From Tritrichomonas musculus (Eukaryota; Parabasalia; Tritrichomonadida; Tritrichomonadidae), in contig JAPFFF010000076.1 of the NCBI GenBank assembly GCA_039105265.1, positions 1 to 64,000 on the forward strand: 64,000 nt of DNA, given 5' to 3'. The notes below the pieces were generated by a model. The model made no database searches. It saw nothing but the letters and a program-made list of their open reading frames with translations, and had not been told where the DNA came from. Positions 38,139 through 46,418 of this stretch are shown here, piece by piece; position 1 is the stretch's first letter; each line of letters starts with the position of its first letter. The translations under genes and the position numbers were made by a program.

Positions 38139-39494
38139 ATGGAACAGCCGCAACAACAACAACAACAACAACAACGACAAGAAATAGATATTGATGATGA
38201 ACGGTTAAATAATTTCGATATAGATACAATTCCACAGCAATTATGGCGCCCACAAGCACAAGTACAAAGAGCACAGTTACCATCACAGTTTGCACCAGGA
38301 GCACAGTGGAACAAGACGCCTAGAGATAGAGATTTCAAGAGTTATGGACTTCCTAATTACATGGATCCTAGAAATGGCAATGTTCAAGAAATCATGGGCC
38401 ATACAAATACTGATGCTGACTTACTTACAATGTTTAATAAGCTCAATGGTACTGACATCAAACCAGAAGACATGGATGAACTCTTTGGAACTACAGAACA
38501 ACAAAGAGCATATGCAAGACAGTGGTTAATAAAAGGTATAACAGAAAAGGTCAGCAGCATTAATCCAGGTGGTTTCACTTCTAAAGTTGGTATGGATGAT
38601 CTTGCAAAATTAATCCTAAACATGAAACGTGATATCACTAGAGTAAAACAAGCAATATCTCCAGCAGGTGCAGATCATATGATCAAAAAACATAACTTAA
38701 AAGCAAAACCAAATGCAAAATGGTTTCTCAACAAAAAAGACCCCAATGGACCAGCAGAAATTACAAACTTGACTGATATCAACAATGATGGAATTCCTGA
38801 TGTTGTTGTATATAATTCAAGAAACCAACCTTTATACGTAAATGGCTACACAACTACAATCTCTAAATTCCCACATGACCTTGCTTACTACCAACAATTC
38901 CCACTAAGAAAAGACAGATCAGGAAATCCTAAGAATAAGTGGATTCGTGAACAATTTCATAACTTACACTATATTGATGATGACAGCAATGATCCTAGAA
39001 ATATTGGTAATGTTATGCCAGGCTATAGAGGATTTCCAGATGGTGTTAACACTACTGGCTACTCTGTTCGTAAAGCTAAGAGACTTTCACCATACCAGAG
39101 ATTCAGGAAATACCTTCTCGATAAAGAACTCACACTTAAGTATGCTATTGCTCCAATTCAGAATTTACCAGCAGAAGTTAAATTGCCTATTATTGCTAGA
39201 GCTACAGCACACTTATGGCAAACAGTATTTATTAATCCTATATTGAACAAATATGGTATAGATGGTAATAATCCTACCGCTGTTGCCAAAGCTAAGAAGG
39301 ATTGCAGAGATGAAATTGATGATATTGTGACTGGAAACATAAGTGACTTGTACTACGGAGATACACAAACCAAAACTAACACAAGAAATAACATCATTAA
39401 TATACTCAAAACTACTATCATACAATACTGCCAGGCTAACAACATACCATTTGATCAAAATGCACAACCACCACCACAACGAAGAAGGCAATAA
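38139..39494 (+). CDS. Conserved Maverick protein with calcium-loop motif (Maverick A)
   Basis: 451 residues from MEQPQQQQQQQ. An ATG at 37998 would give 47 more residues but reads through the 27-bp repeats and overlaps the divergent gene, so I rejected it. The Gln/Glu-rich start is followed by a conserved body. It contains DINNDGIPDVVVYN (Dx[NG]xDGxxD, an EF-hand/dockerin-like Ca-binding loop) and LYVNGYTTTI, then NKWIREQFHN and a helical C-terminus. The Maverick B homolog is the C-terminal half of 46419-48713 (DLNGDKVDDVVLID, IINGYKLVF, FNKWIQSLF). Probably a virion component; whether it is the penton or minor capsid protein cannot be decided by eye. Confidence 0.8.
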   Translation: MEQPQQQQQQQQRQEIDIDDERLNNFDIDTIPQQLWRPQAQVQRAQLPSQFAPGAQWNKTPRDRDFKSYGLPNYMDPRNGNVQEIMGHTNTDADLLTMFNKLNGTDIKPEDMDELFGTTEQQRAYARQWLIKGITEKVSSINPGGFTSKVGMDDLAKLILNMKRDITRVKQAISPAGADHMIKKHNLKAKPNAKWFLNKKDPNGPAEITNLTDINNDGIPDVVVYNSRNQPLYVNGYTTTISKFPHDLAYYQQFPLRKDRSGNPKNKWIREQFHNLHYIDDDSNDPRNIGNVMPGYRGFPDGVNTTGYSVRKAKRLSPYQRFRKYLLDKELTLKYAIAPIQNLPAEVKLPIIARATAHLWQTVFINPILNKYGIDGNNPTAVAKAKKDCRDEIDDIVTGNISDLYYGDTQTKTNTRNNIINILKTTIIQYCQANNIPFDQNAQPPPQRRRQ

Positions 39495-39582
39495 GAAGGG
39501 AACCATGAATGAGAAGGGAACCATAAATGAGAAGGGAACCATAAATGAGAGGAACCATGAATGAGAGAAACCATAAGTGAGA
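39494..39582 (+). repeat. About 18-bp tandem repeat (Maverick A)
   Basis: About five units of GAAGGGAACCATAAATGA with small variations directly behind the stop codon of the calcium-loop protein gene. Related to the GAGAACCATTTATG repeats in front of that gene. Confidence 0.8.
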
Positions 39583-39631
39583 GTTATTTATTTTTATCAC
39601 TACTGGGCTTTCTCAATTTACCAACAGCAAA

Positions 39632-40414
39632 ATGAGTCTAGAAAAAGTTCATGACATAGTATCACAAGCACTAGAGATAAACAAAAATAACTTATGTGGA
39701 AGTAGCATAGATGAAATCCACAATGATATAGATGTTCGCTACAACTCTGTGAATGTTATAGTAGGAAAACAGTCTATGGGAAAAACTGTGATAGCACTAC
39801 AGGAAATCATTAAAATATCACTTCTAAGTACACATCATTTGTTAATATATGTTACGAAGAACGGAGATGAGAATGATAAGAGTTGGCAGTCACTGAAGAC
39901 GTTCATTCAAATTCCATATATAGTAGTAAGTGAGAAAAATTGTAAGGATGCCATTCAAGAATTAATCTCTGCTAAAAACTTGTACTATATGATAAAGAGA
40001 GAGAATTTAGCGGAAAAAATAGATGATGGGCAGATGGAGGATATGTTTCAAGTGTTGCACGTTCATGACTTCAGCAAAGACACCCTACATACTCTTATAC
40101 TCTTTGATGATATAGCAAATTCAAAATTGTTCGCGGCACCAGAATCATATTTCTCACAACAACTACGACGCTGCAGACACACAAACATATCTTACTTCTT
40201 GCTGATTCAATCATGGAAAGGTCTCGCACCGCATATCAAGAACGAGATCACAACATTATTTATCTTCCCATGCTTCAACAAACAGCAACTCCACTTCATA
40301 TATTCACAGTCCGCGAGTAACTTAACTTTTGATGAATTCTATGATATGTACAAAACTATGTCAGAAATGAAAAATAAACGTCTAGAGAGTAAGGGTGTTG
40401 ATTTGGTGGGGTGA
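39632..40414 (+). CDS. Packaging ATPase, C-terminus altered by Maverick B insertion (Maverick A)
   Basis: 260 residues. Walker A GKQSMGKT (about 48), Walker B TLILFDDI (about 152) and LRRCRHTNISYFLLIQSW (sensor region) identify an A32/FtsK-HerA-type genome-packaging ATPase, which would pump the element DNA into a capsid. The Maverick B homolog (58684-59628) continues after YRTMKAH with a further beta strand. Here the equivalent YKTMSEMKNKRL runs into the terminal repeat of Maverick B, which supplies the last residues and the stop. Loss of the native end may impair it. Confidence 0.85.
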   Translation: MSLEKVHDIVSQALEINKNNLCGSSIDEIHNDIDVRYNSVNVIVGKQSMGKTVIALQEIIKISLLSTHHLLIYVTKNGDENDKSWQSLKTFIQIPYIVVSEKNCKDAIQELISAKNLYYMIKRENLAEKIDDGQMEDMFQVLHVHDFSKDTLHTLILFDDIANSKLFAAPESYFSQQLRRCRHTNISYFLLIQSWKGLAPHIKNEITTLFIFPCFNKQQLHFIYSQSASNLTFDEFYDMYKTMSEMKNKRLESKGVDLVG

Positions 40415-40630
40415 GATAAAATTGAGATTGACGGTCGCCACTTTTGAATCTTCATTTTAGAATTTACATCTTTGAACTTGTTTTAGTAGTATATATCAGT
40501 CGGTTTCCGTCAGGCTAAAGCCCGCCGTCAACACGACTAATGAACAAAAATAATATGAACTCATTTAATGATTACCATCAATTGATGTTCATTTATTAGA
40601 CAGTTCATTTAATTCATTCTCAAGCTGATG
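40384..40630 (+). repeat. Left terminal inverted repeat of Maverick B
   Basis: 247 bp, the exact reverse complement of 61421-61667 as far as I can compare. The outer edge is where identity stops (40383 T versus its partner A). The inner edge lies in the coding region of the 75-residue coiled-coil ORF. The GC-rich core GACGGTCGCCAC and CGGTTTCCGTCAGGC stands out from the AT-rich surroundings. An internal AGTAGTATAT at 40486 resembles the presumed end of Maverick A. Confidence 0.93.
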
Positions 40631-40816
40631 AACTTTATTTTTGAGGCTGTTGATGTCTTCGATAAGAGACTCACGAACGGCAAGACCGTCAGAGCCCAAC
40701 ATTCCTGATTTGATATTGTTGAGACATTGTTTGTAATCATAACACTTTTCTTTCAATCCTCGTTTGATTCGTTTTAGTTCTGGTATTTCTTTCTTGTATT
40801 CTGTTAGTTCACTCAT
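40589..40816 (-). CDS. Small coiled-coil protein (Maverick B)
   Basis: 75 residues, mostly charged with heptad-like spacing (SLIEDINSLKNKVHQLENEL). The last 14 codons lie in the terminal inverted repeat, so the other end of the element carries a copy of this gene's 3' end. It is divergent from the next ORF with about 14 bp between starts. Function unknown. Confidence 0.6.
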   Translation of the reverse strand: MSELTEYKKEIPELKRIKRGLKEKCYDYKQCLNNIKSGMLGSDGLAVRESLIEDINSLKNKVHQLENELNELSNK

Positions 40817-40830
40817 TTAATAATAATTAA

Positions 40831-41064
40831 ATGTCTGCTATTAATCAATTAAGAACCGTTCATGACGATAAGCATAAAAACCATTTTGATAGATTACAAT
40901 TAACGATGCAAAAGAATAGAACAAAAATAAATTCAGCACCAACAGTGAAATGTTATAATGAAAAAGGAAATATATTTCATGAACCACCTCCAAAAACGAC
41001 TAAATCATTAAATCATCATGATTCACTTAATCATTCTGTGGTTGTCAGGAGCAACAACATTTAA
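40831..41064 (+). CDS. Small protein of unknown function (Maverick B)
   Basis: 77 residues, polar and basic (HDDKHKNHFDRLQLTMQKNR), Pro/Lys/His-rich at the end. Its 3' end overlaps the convergent 158-residue ORF by 42 bp. The start follows the repeated ATTTAATAATAATTAA leader. No recognised domain. Confidence 0.5.
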   Translation: MSAINQLRTVHDDKHKNHFDRLQLTMQKNRTKINSAPTVKCYNEKGNIFHEPPPKTTKSLNHHDSLNHSVVVRSNNI

Positions 41065-41499
41065 TACATATTCATTAATAACTTTTGATTGTTGGTCGAC
41101 AACGTTTGAAAGCTTATTAATATGTTCTTCAAGTATTTTATTTTTGTTGTTCAATTGATTTATTAATTCATTGAGTTCGTTAATCGATTCTTTCATTAAT
41201 GATATATCAGCTTTGATGTTGTCATTTTCAAGTGTTTTAGTGATTGTGTTCCCAACTTTCTTCAAATAAATGTCGCCGTTAAGTCTTTTACCGTCTGTAC
41301 AATTTCGCTTAGTGATTTTGTATTCGTTGCCGTCATTAGTGATGATTTTATAAATCTTGTTCAAATAGTTAGTCGTTTGTGATTTCATTTGCTCGATATT
41401 CTTTTGATAGAACAAATTGAACTCTTCAATTGATTTAAATACTTTTGATTCATTTACATTATCATTTATAACTTTAAGTTCATTAATGTTTTCATTCAT
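41023..41499 (-). CDS. Coiled-coil protein (Maverick B)
   Basis: 158 residues. It starts MNENINELKVINDNVNESKV, has a basic central segment (NEYKITKRNCTDGKRLN) and then a long coiled coil (ISLMKESINELNELINQLNN). It sits in a minus-strand pair with the amphipathic minor-capsid candidate. Could be a virion-internal or scaffold-like protein; no family recognised. Confidence 0.6.
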   Translation of the reverse strand: MNENINELKVINDNVNESKVFKSIEEFNLFYQKNIEQMKSQTTNYLNKIYKIITNDGNEYKITKRNCTDGKRLNGDIYLKKVGNTITKTLENDNIKADISLMKESINELNELINQLNNKNKILEEHINKLSNVVDQQSKVINEYVLNVVAPDNHRMIK

Positions 41500-41535
41500 T
41501 TATAATTATATTAAATCATTATAATTCATTGTTTT

Positions 41536-41790
41536 TCATTTAACTTCATTCAATATTGATTTTCCAAATCTCCCAACTCTGTCAGCAACATTTAAACCTG
41601 TATCAATTGCGTCAACAACCTGACCGACACCAGGAATGAATTGTGTAATCGGTTTAACTCTGTCAACGATTTGCTTTCCAACATCAACAACTTTTGGTAA
41701 TGCTTTAACTGCTTTCTGAGCGAATGATTTTACTTTGCCGCCAATTGATTTAAATGCGTTCTTGATTTTGTTGAATATACCGACACCCAT
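41536..41790 (-). CDS. Small amphipathic minor-capsid candidate (Maverick B)
   Basis: 84 residues: MGVGIFNKIKNAFKSIGGKV then KSFAQKAVKALPKVVDVGKQ, ending in Gly/Val-rich amphipathic helices. Small Gly/Lys-rich amphipathic proteins next to the capsid gene occur in many Polintons and adintovirus-like elements and are compared to adenovirus pVI/pX membrane-active core proteins. It is divergent from the capsid gene with 49 bp between starts, and Maverick A has the same arrangement (61659-61895). Confidence 0.7.
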   Translation of the reverse strand: MGVGIFNKIKNAFKSIGGKVKSFAQKAVKALPKVVDVGKQIVDRVKPITQFIPGVGQVVDAIDTGLNVADRVGRFGKSILNEVK

Positions 41791-41839
41791 AATTTAATTA
41801 ATGATAAAAGTGTTTTATTTCCTTTTTATTCAATCATAA

Positions 41840-43783
41840 ATGTTATACAGAAACGAGAGAGCCCATAATCTTCGCACTGAAACAGGAAACGTTCTTCATG
41901 CATTTGAAGAGATGAGAAACATGATTAATGTCAATGACGGTACGCGTTCATTTTCATTTAGAACTGTTGACTGTCATGACCAACCAGCTCCATTTCATCA
42001 AGGACAATATTCGCAAATAAGTTTAACACATCCTGACCACTTCATAAGTGATATTGATAAAGGTTTCTTAACATTTCACGTTAAATTAGATTTGTCATTG
42101 AATACAGATATGAGTAAATTAAATGAAATCAATGACCCCAACAACTTGTACAAACTGTTTGTCGGTTTCAAATCATCAAACCAGTTGTTTGACAGGTTAG
42201 AGATTCTTCATAATAATGTCAATGTCGGATACCAACAGAATGAATGCATTCGTGAGGGCTTCTTATATTCTTCAGTTAAACCAGAAGCCGAGAAGAAACG
42301 TCGCAGATTCGTTCATTCATTGTGGGAAAACATTAGCAACTATTCACAGACACATGCAGGAGCTTATGTCAACTTGAATTCATTTAAGAACACAGGAAGA
42401 AGTGAAGTCGAATTTGATTTGAATGTTCCTTTTGATGATTTGCTCGCATTACAAGCATTCGATTTATTCCCTAACGGAATCATTGGTGATTTATCAATTC
42501 GTTTTCAAGTTAGTCCCGCTGGTCTTGTTTGGGCAGTATTAGACCCTTACACAGTTGCTGAAGCAAAAGTATTTCTTGAAGATAATGATTCAATATCGAT
42601 GGAAGAATTAAACAGACTAAAGGAAATCAAAGCACGAGGACACCTCAAACATCAATTCACACAAATTGGTAATCAAGCAGTGATTCCAGGACCTGGAGAC
42701 AATCCAGACCCACCATCACCTGAACCAACACCAACGAAATATCAATTGAAGTATGAAGTTAGAGAACAATACGTATCTGCATCTGGAGGTGATTTCGATG
42801 AACTGATTGAAAATTGTTCATTAATATTTAGCTTTACTGATGATGAATTTACTGAACTTGGAATTGAAAAGACTGATGATAATAAAGCAATTTGTCAAGC
42901 CCATTATACCAAAGAACATGGTAAATTACCTCAACCATCACATGCAGGTCATGTTTACGTTAACTTTGTATCTAAAACTGAAGCCAACAAGTTGATGAGC
43001 GCTCATTATTCAAAACAAACAGCAACATTAACAGTTAATCGAATGACCATCACAGCTTGTAAATCTAATATGCAAGGCTTTGGAGTTTGTGAAGCTACAA
43101 GACAAGGAATTGAAGACATTTTAAGACAAGGTTTAATCATTCCTTCACAAAAAGTTGATTATCATGCTTTTCCAATCGCTCCAGCAGCAAACGGAATCAA
43201 GTCAACATTGAATATCCCATTAATCAATGCAACTAATTTATCAATCATGTTTCCAAAGCATCATAATGATTTAACTGTCTTTGAAAATCCAGTTTATCAA
43301 AACTGTTTCTTGAATATTGGTGGAAAGAACTTCCCAGACGAAAACGTTTCAACCATTGGTGCACGATTCTTTGAAAATCAATTAACGGCTGGTGATTTAG
43401 ATGCAATCACTCTTTCATGCACAAAGGAATTTGAGGATTCGATGACAATGCCAAAGAATGACGCTAACGGTAAGAGATACAACAACACAATCAGTGATGC
43501 AACATCATTTGTATTCAACATTCAAACAGAACGAGCAAGTGCAGGATATTGTTATGACGGACTTGATGGAGGTTTCGGAAACGTTCAGATACAAGTCAAT
43601 GGGCAACCAATATATACAGGAGATGATGACACATATTTCAATGTTGTTGAACCAGATGGAACCATTGTCAAACCTCCTCCGACTCAATTATGGATAACTA
43701 GGGACTCTTACTTTAAACTATCTCTTGACGGATTGGTTTACGTTGATGACGAATCTCCACAAGGAAGTCAAGCAAATGAATAA
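41840..43783 (+). CDS. Major capsid protein candidate (Maverick B)
   Basis: 647 residues, homologous along its length to the Maverick A protein at 61938-63866. Shared blocks are HSLWEN / HSIWEN, FDDLLALQAFDLFPNGI / FTDQLVLQAWQLYPNAI, NATNLSIMFPK / NATNITMMFPK and the C-terminal FEDSMTMPKND / FEDSFTQPLND followed by GKRYNN. Size, position next to the small amphipathic gene, and conservation fit the double-jelly-roll major capsid protein of Polintons. The fold itself is inferred, not seen. Start after a TTTATTTCCTTTTTATTCA leader. Confidence 0.8.
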   Translation: MLYRNERAHNLRTETGNVLHAFEEMRNMINVNDGTRSFSFRTVDCHDQPAPFHQGQYSQISLTHPDHFISDIDKGFLTFHVKLDLSLNTDMSKLNEINDPNNLYKLFVGFKSSNQLFDRLEILHNNVNVGYQQNECIREGFLYSSVKPEAEKKRRRFVHSLWENISNYSQTHAGAYVNLNSFKNTGRSEVEFDLNVPFDDLLALQAFDLFPNGIIGDLSIRFQVSPAGLVWAVLDPYTVAEAKVFLEDNDSISMEELNRLKEIKARGHLKHQFTQIGNQAVIPGPGDNPDPPSPEPTPTKYQLKYEVREQYVSASGGDFDELIENCSLIFSFTDDEFTELGIEKTDDNKAICQAHYTKEHGKLPQPSHAGHVYVNFVSKTEANKLMSAHYSKQTATLTVNRMTITACKSNMQGFGVCEATRQGIEDILRQGLIIPSQKVDYHAFPIAPAANGIKSTLNIPLINATNLSIMFPKHHNDLTVFENPVYQNCFLNIGGKNFPDENVSTIGARFFENQLTAGDLDAITLSCTKEFEDSMTMPKNDANGKRYNNTISDATSFVFNIQTERASAGYCYDGLDGGFGNVQIQVNGQPIYTGDDDTYFNVVEPDGTIVKPPPTQLWITRDSYFKLSLDGLVYVDDESPQGSQANE

Positions 43784-43870
43784 AAATAATGATTTCATTA
43801 AATAATCATTTTGCTTTGCAAAAGGGAACAGAGTTCCTTCATAAATTAATGCTTTATTTTTGCGATTCAA

Positions 43871-44950
43871 ATGAATGAATCAATCAACTATCCTTTCAAA
43901 TCTAAATACAAGTACATCAAAGACACGGGCATTAAAACCGAGCCCTATATTAAGGATTACCAATTGAAGACAGTAAAGAAACTATCAAAACCTGACTTCT
44001 CATTTGAACCGTATGCGTACGAAATTGATATAATGTTTGCATTAAATAAAGCTTATTTAGTAATAATCAATGTAAACACCAAATACCTAATTGTTGAACC
44101 AATTGATTACAAGTCTGAGTATTATGTAATCAAAGTAATTGATAAACTAGTCAATAAAAGAAATATCAGAATTGAAACAATTAAATGTGATGGTGAAAAG
44201 GCTTTTATATCAAATGCATTCAAAAGTTATTGCAACGGTGAAGAGCAAAGATATCAATTAGACAAACACACAATTAAATTCAAAGCACCAAACAAAATAA
44301 AGTTAATCATTGATGATTCACCTTTCACGAATGCACATAAATGTGTCGATGCAGTAATCAGAACATTACGAAATGCTTTCGGTCAATCACAACAACGAAT
44401 GACAAACAATGTATTGATACAACAAACGGTTGAATGGTACAATAACACGCCTCATGCATCTCTTCGTTTATTGAATCCTTTATACACATCATTTGACGAA
44501 GAAACTGATGAATACCTTGACAAACGACAATCAAAATACATTTATCTAACACCTCAACAGATGCAAGATGACCGCGACCTTGAATGGCAGTACATAAGAG
44601 CCAAATCAATGCAATTGAAAGAGATTCAACAAAAACAACGATTTAAAGGTCTTCTGTCATATAAACCCAAAAATATAATACTCATTCACACCGATTACGG
44701 AAAAACAGAAAAGAAACATGAAAAGCGAAGAAGAGTATTCAATGAACTTGCTGAATTCATTTGTTATGAATCAGGAAACGTTAAATGTAAACTATTAAAT
44801 CCTTTGCGTCAAACTAACAAAACACTGAAGAACAAAACAATAATAACAGTTCCAATCATGTACACAAAATATGTTTGTTCATCAATAGATGCTTTGAATG
44901 ATGATTATAAAGTATTCTTTTTGACTTATAAAACGCAAAATGAAAGCTAA
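43871..44950 (+). CDS. int: Retrovirus-like integrase (Maverick B)
   Basis: 359 residues. The core has YEIDIMFALNKAYLVIINVN (first Asp), IKCDGEKAFIS (second Asp) and KCVDAVIRTLRNAF with Asp at the third catalytic position, then EWYNNTPHASL. The C-terminal region (EKRRRVFNELAEFICYESGN) corresponds to the terminal beta domain. The Maverick A integrase (32354-33484) also has Asp at the third position. Strand relative to the capsid gene is the same in B, whereas in A the integrase lies next to the polymerase. Overlaps the next ORF by 11 bp. Confidence 0.9.
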   Translation: MNESINYPFKSKYKYIKDTGIKTEPYIKDYQLKTVKKLSKPDFSFEPYAYEIDIMFALNKAYLVIINVNTKYLIVEPIDYKSEYYVIKVIDKLVNKRNIRIETIKCDGEKAFISNAFKSYCNGEEQRYQLDKHTIKFKAPNKIKLIIDDSPFTNAHKCVDAVIRTLRNAFGQSQQRMTNNVLIQQTVEWYNNTPHASLRLLNPLYTSFDEETDEYLDKRQSKYIYLTPQQMQDDRDLEWQYIRAKSMQLKEIQQKQRFKGLLSYKPKNIILIHTDYGKTEKKHEKRRRVFNELAEFICYESGNVKCKLLNPLRQTNKTLKNKTIITVPIMYTKYVCSSIDALNDDYKVFFLTYKTQNES

Positions 44951-45290
44951 ACAACCAATCACAAAACGATACTATCACACACAATCAAAAGATTTTAATC
45001 TTCCTGATGATTTCGTTTATAGTCGCAACAAGAAGTACATTGTTGTTCAGTATTGTGGGGCTGTTGTCAATCAACATATTGTCGGTGATTTGATGGTTCA
45101 TTCAGATATAGTTGAATTCATGCCTTTCTGTGACCATTTCATTATGCTTGCTAACAGACGACAAACCAAATACAGAAAATATGAGTGTCTGAACAACACA
45201 AAAAAAGAATATCATTTATGGTTCACAGATATGAAAGGAAACGTTATTGAACCTGAATCATTTATATTCAGTTGTCTTTTGATTTATTAA
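44940..45290 (+). CDS. Small conserved Maverick protein (Maverick B)
   Basis: 116 residues, start MKAKQPITKRYYHTQSKDFN, overlapping the end of the integrase gene. Homolog of 37673-38005 in Maverick A (KKYIVVQYC, HLWFTDMKGNVIEPESF). Function unknown. Its conservation in both elements suggests a core role. Confidence 0.8.
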   Translation: MKAKQPITKRYYHTQSKDFNLPDDFVYSRNKKYIVVQYCGAVVNQHIVGDLMVHSDIVEFMPFCDHFIMLANRRQTKYRKYECLNNTKKEYHLWFTDMKGNVIEPESFIFSCLLIY

Positions 45291-45302
45291 TGACTATTCA
45301 AA

Positions 45303-46418
45303 ATGGATTCTCATGTATTTTATTTAAATCCGAATCAATTGGCTGATATGAGTAATTATAAAATTAATGGTGTAGCACCGATTGCATTTGCTATGATTAC
45401 GACTACTGAATCAAGGTCAATTTATATTTTTCCATCAACTTTTACATTTCCGAGGCAAGTTCAAAGTATTTATAAAGGTACAACATTAACGACTAGACCT
45501 GCATGGATGTTATATTTAATTGGTGATGGAATTTATAGTCCGTCATACATATTTATACGAAAGATACTACCAGGATTTCAAGAACCTGTATTTGTATTAT
45601 TAAATGATAACACACCTAAAGATATAACAAATTATTATGTAGAATATGATGGTGAAGCTTATTTTAATAGAGTAAATTTCGCTTTTACTTATGAGGTATT
45701 CATGAATGCATTTAATAATATAATTACTGCAGCTGATACAGGTTATAATCCTAATGCAAATAAAACATATATATCATTCACCGTTTATGATAATCCAAAC
45801 TTAATACCGATAATTGATTTCTATGATAACACAGAACCAGGTTCTGACACCAATGATATTAGAATACAAACAATGAACGATTTAAATCAAAATACGAATT
45901 ATAAACCGAAGAAACCTGCACATTTAGGTTTTCGAAATGATACTATATTCACTGAATATCCTATATTCAAACCAAATATAAAACCCGATAACGAAACAAC
46001 AGCAAATGAAACAACAGAAAATATTAAATCATTAACTCCCAATCCACCAAGAAAGCATAAATCAAAAGAAAATGATAACAAAGTTCATTTTTCAGCATCA
46101 GCCATAAGTACAAAACCAAATTATCCAACAAGCTATGAACCTATGGAAATTGAAGACGATTGGCATGTAAGAAATCAAAATCAATCACAAGGCTTTTATT
46201 TTGAAACACCAAATCCTAATAAGACATCAAATTATTCTGAACGACAACAAAACATAAATAATGATACTTTTGAAGACTTGTCAACTTCACTTGATAATCA
46301 GCAAGACCAGAAGAAACAACCACAATCAACAAAACGTTATAGTTTTAGAATCGTTTCAGACCCAAATGACAAAAATAATAATAATAATAACAATAATGGA
46401 GGTTTTGATTTAAATTAA
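45303..46418 (+). CDS. Protein of unknown function with disordered tail (Maverick B)
   Basis: 371 residues. The first 190 look folded (VAPIAFAMITTTESRSIYIF, TTRPAWMLYLIGDGIYSPSY). The rest is Asn/Thr/Lys-rich and probably disordered, ending in an (AAT)n-coded Asn run. It begins 12 bp after the previous stop and ends against the convergent calcium-loop protein gene. I recognise no family and no Maverick A homolog in the window. Confidence 0.7.
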   Translation: MDSHVFYLNPNQLADMSNYKINGVAPIAFAMITTTESRSIYIFPSTFTFPRQVQSIYKGTTLTTRPAWMLYLIGDGIYSPSYIFIRKILPGFQEPVFVLLNDNTPKDITNYYVEYDGEAYFNRVNFAFTYEVFMNAFNNIITAADTGYNPNANKTYISFTVYDNPNLIPIIDFYDNTEPGSDTNDIRIQTMNDLNQNTNYKPKKPAHLGFRNDTIFTEYPIFKPNIKPDNETTANETTENIKSLTPNPPRKHKSKENDNKVHFSASAISTKPNYPTSYEPMEIEDDWHVRNQNQSQGFYFETPNPNKTSNYSERQQNINNDTFEDLSTSLDNQQDQKKQPQSTKRYSFRIVSDPNDKNNNNNNNNGGFDLN

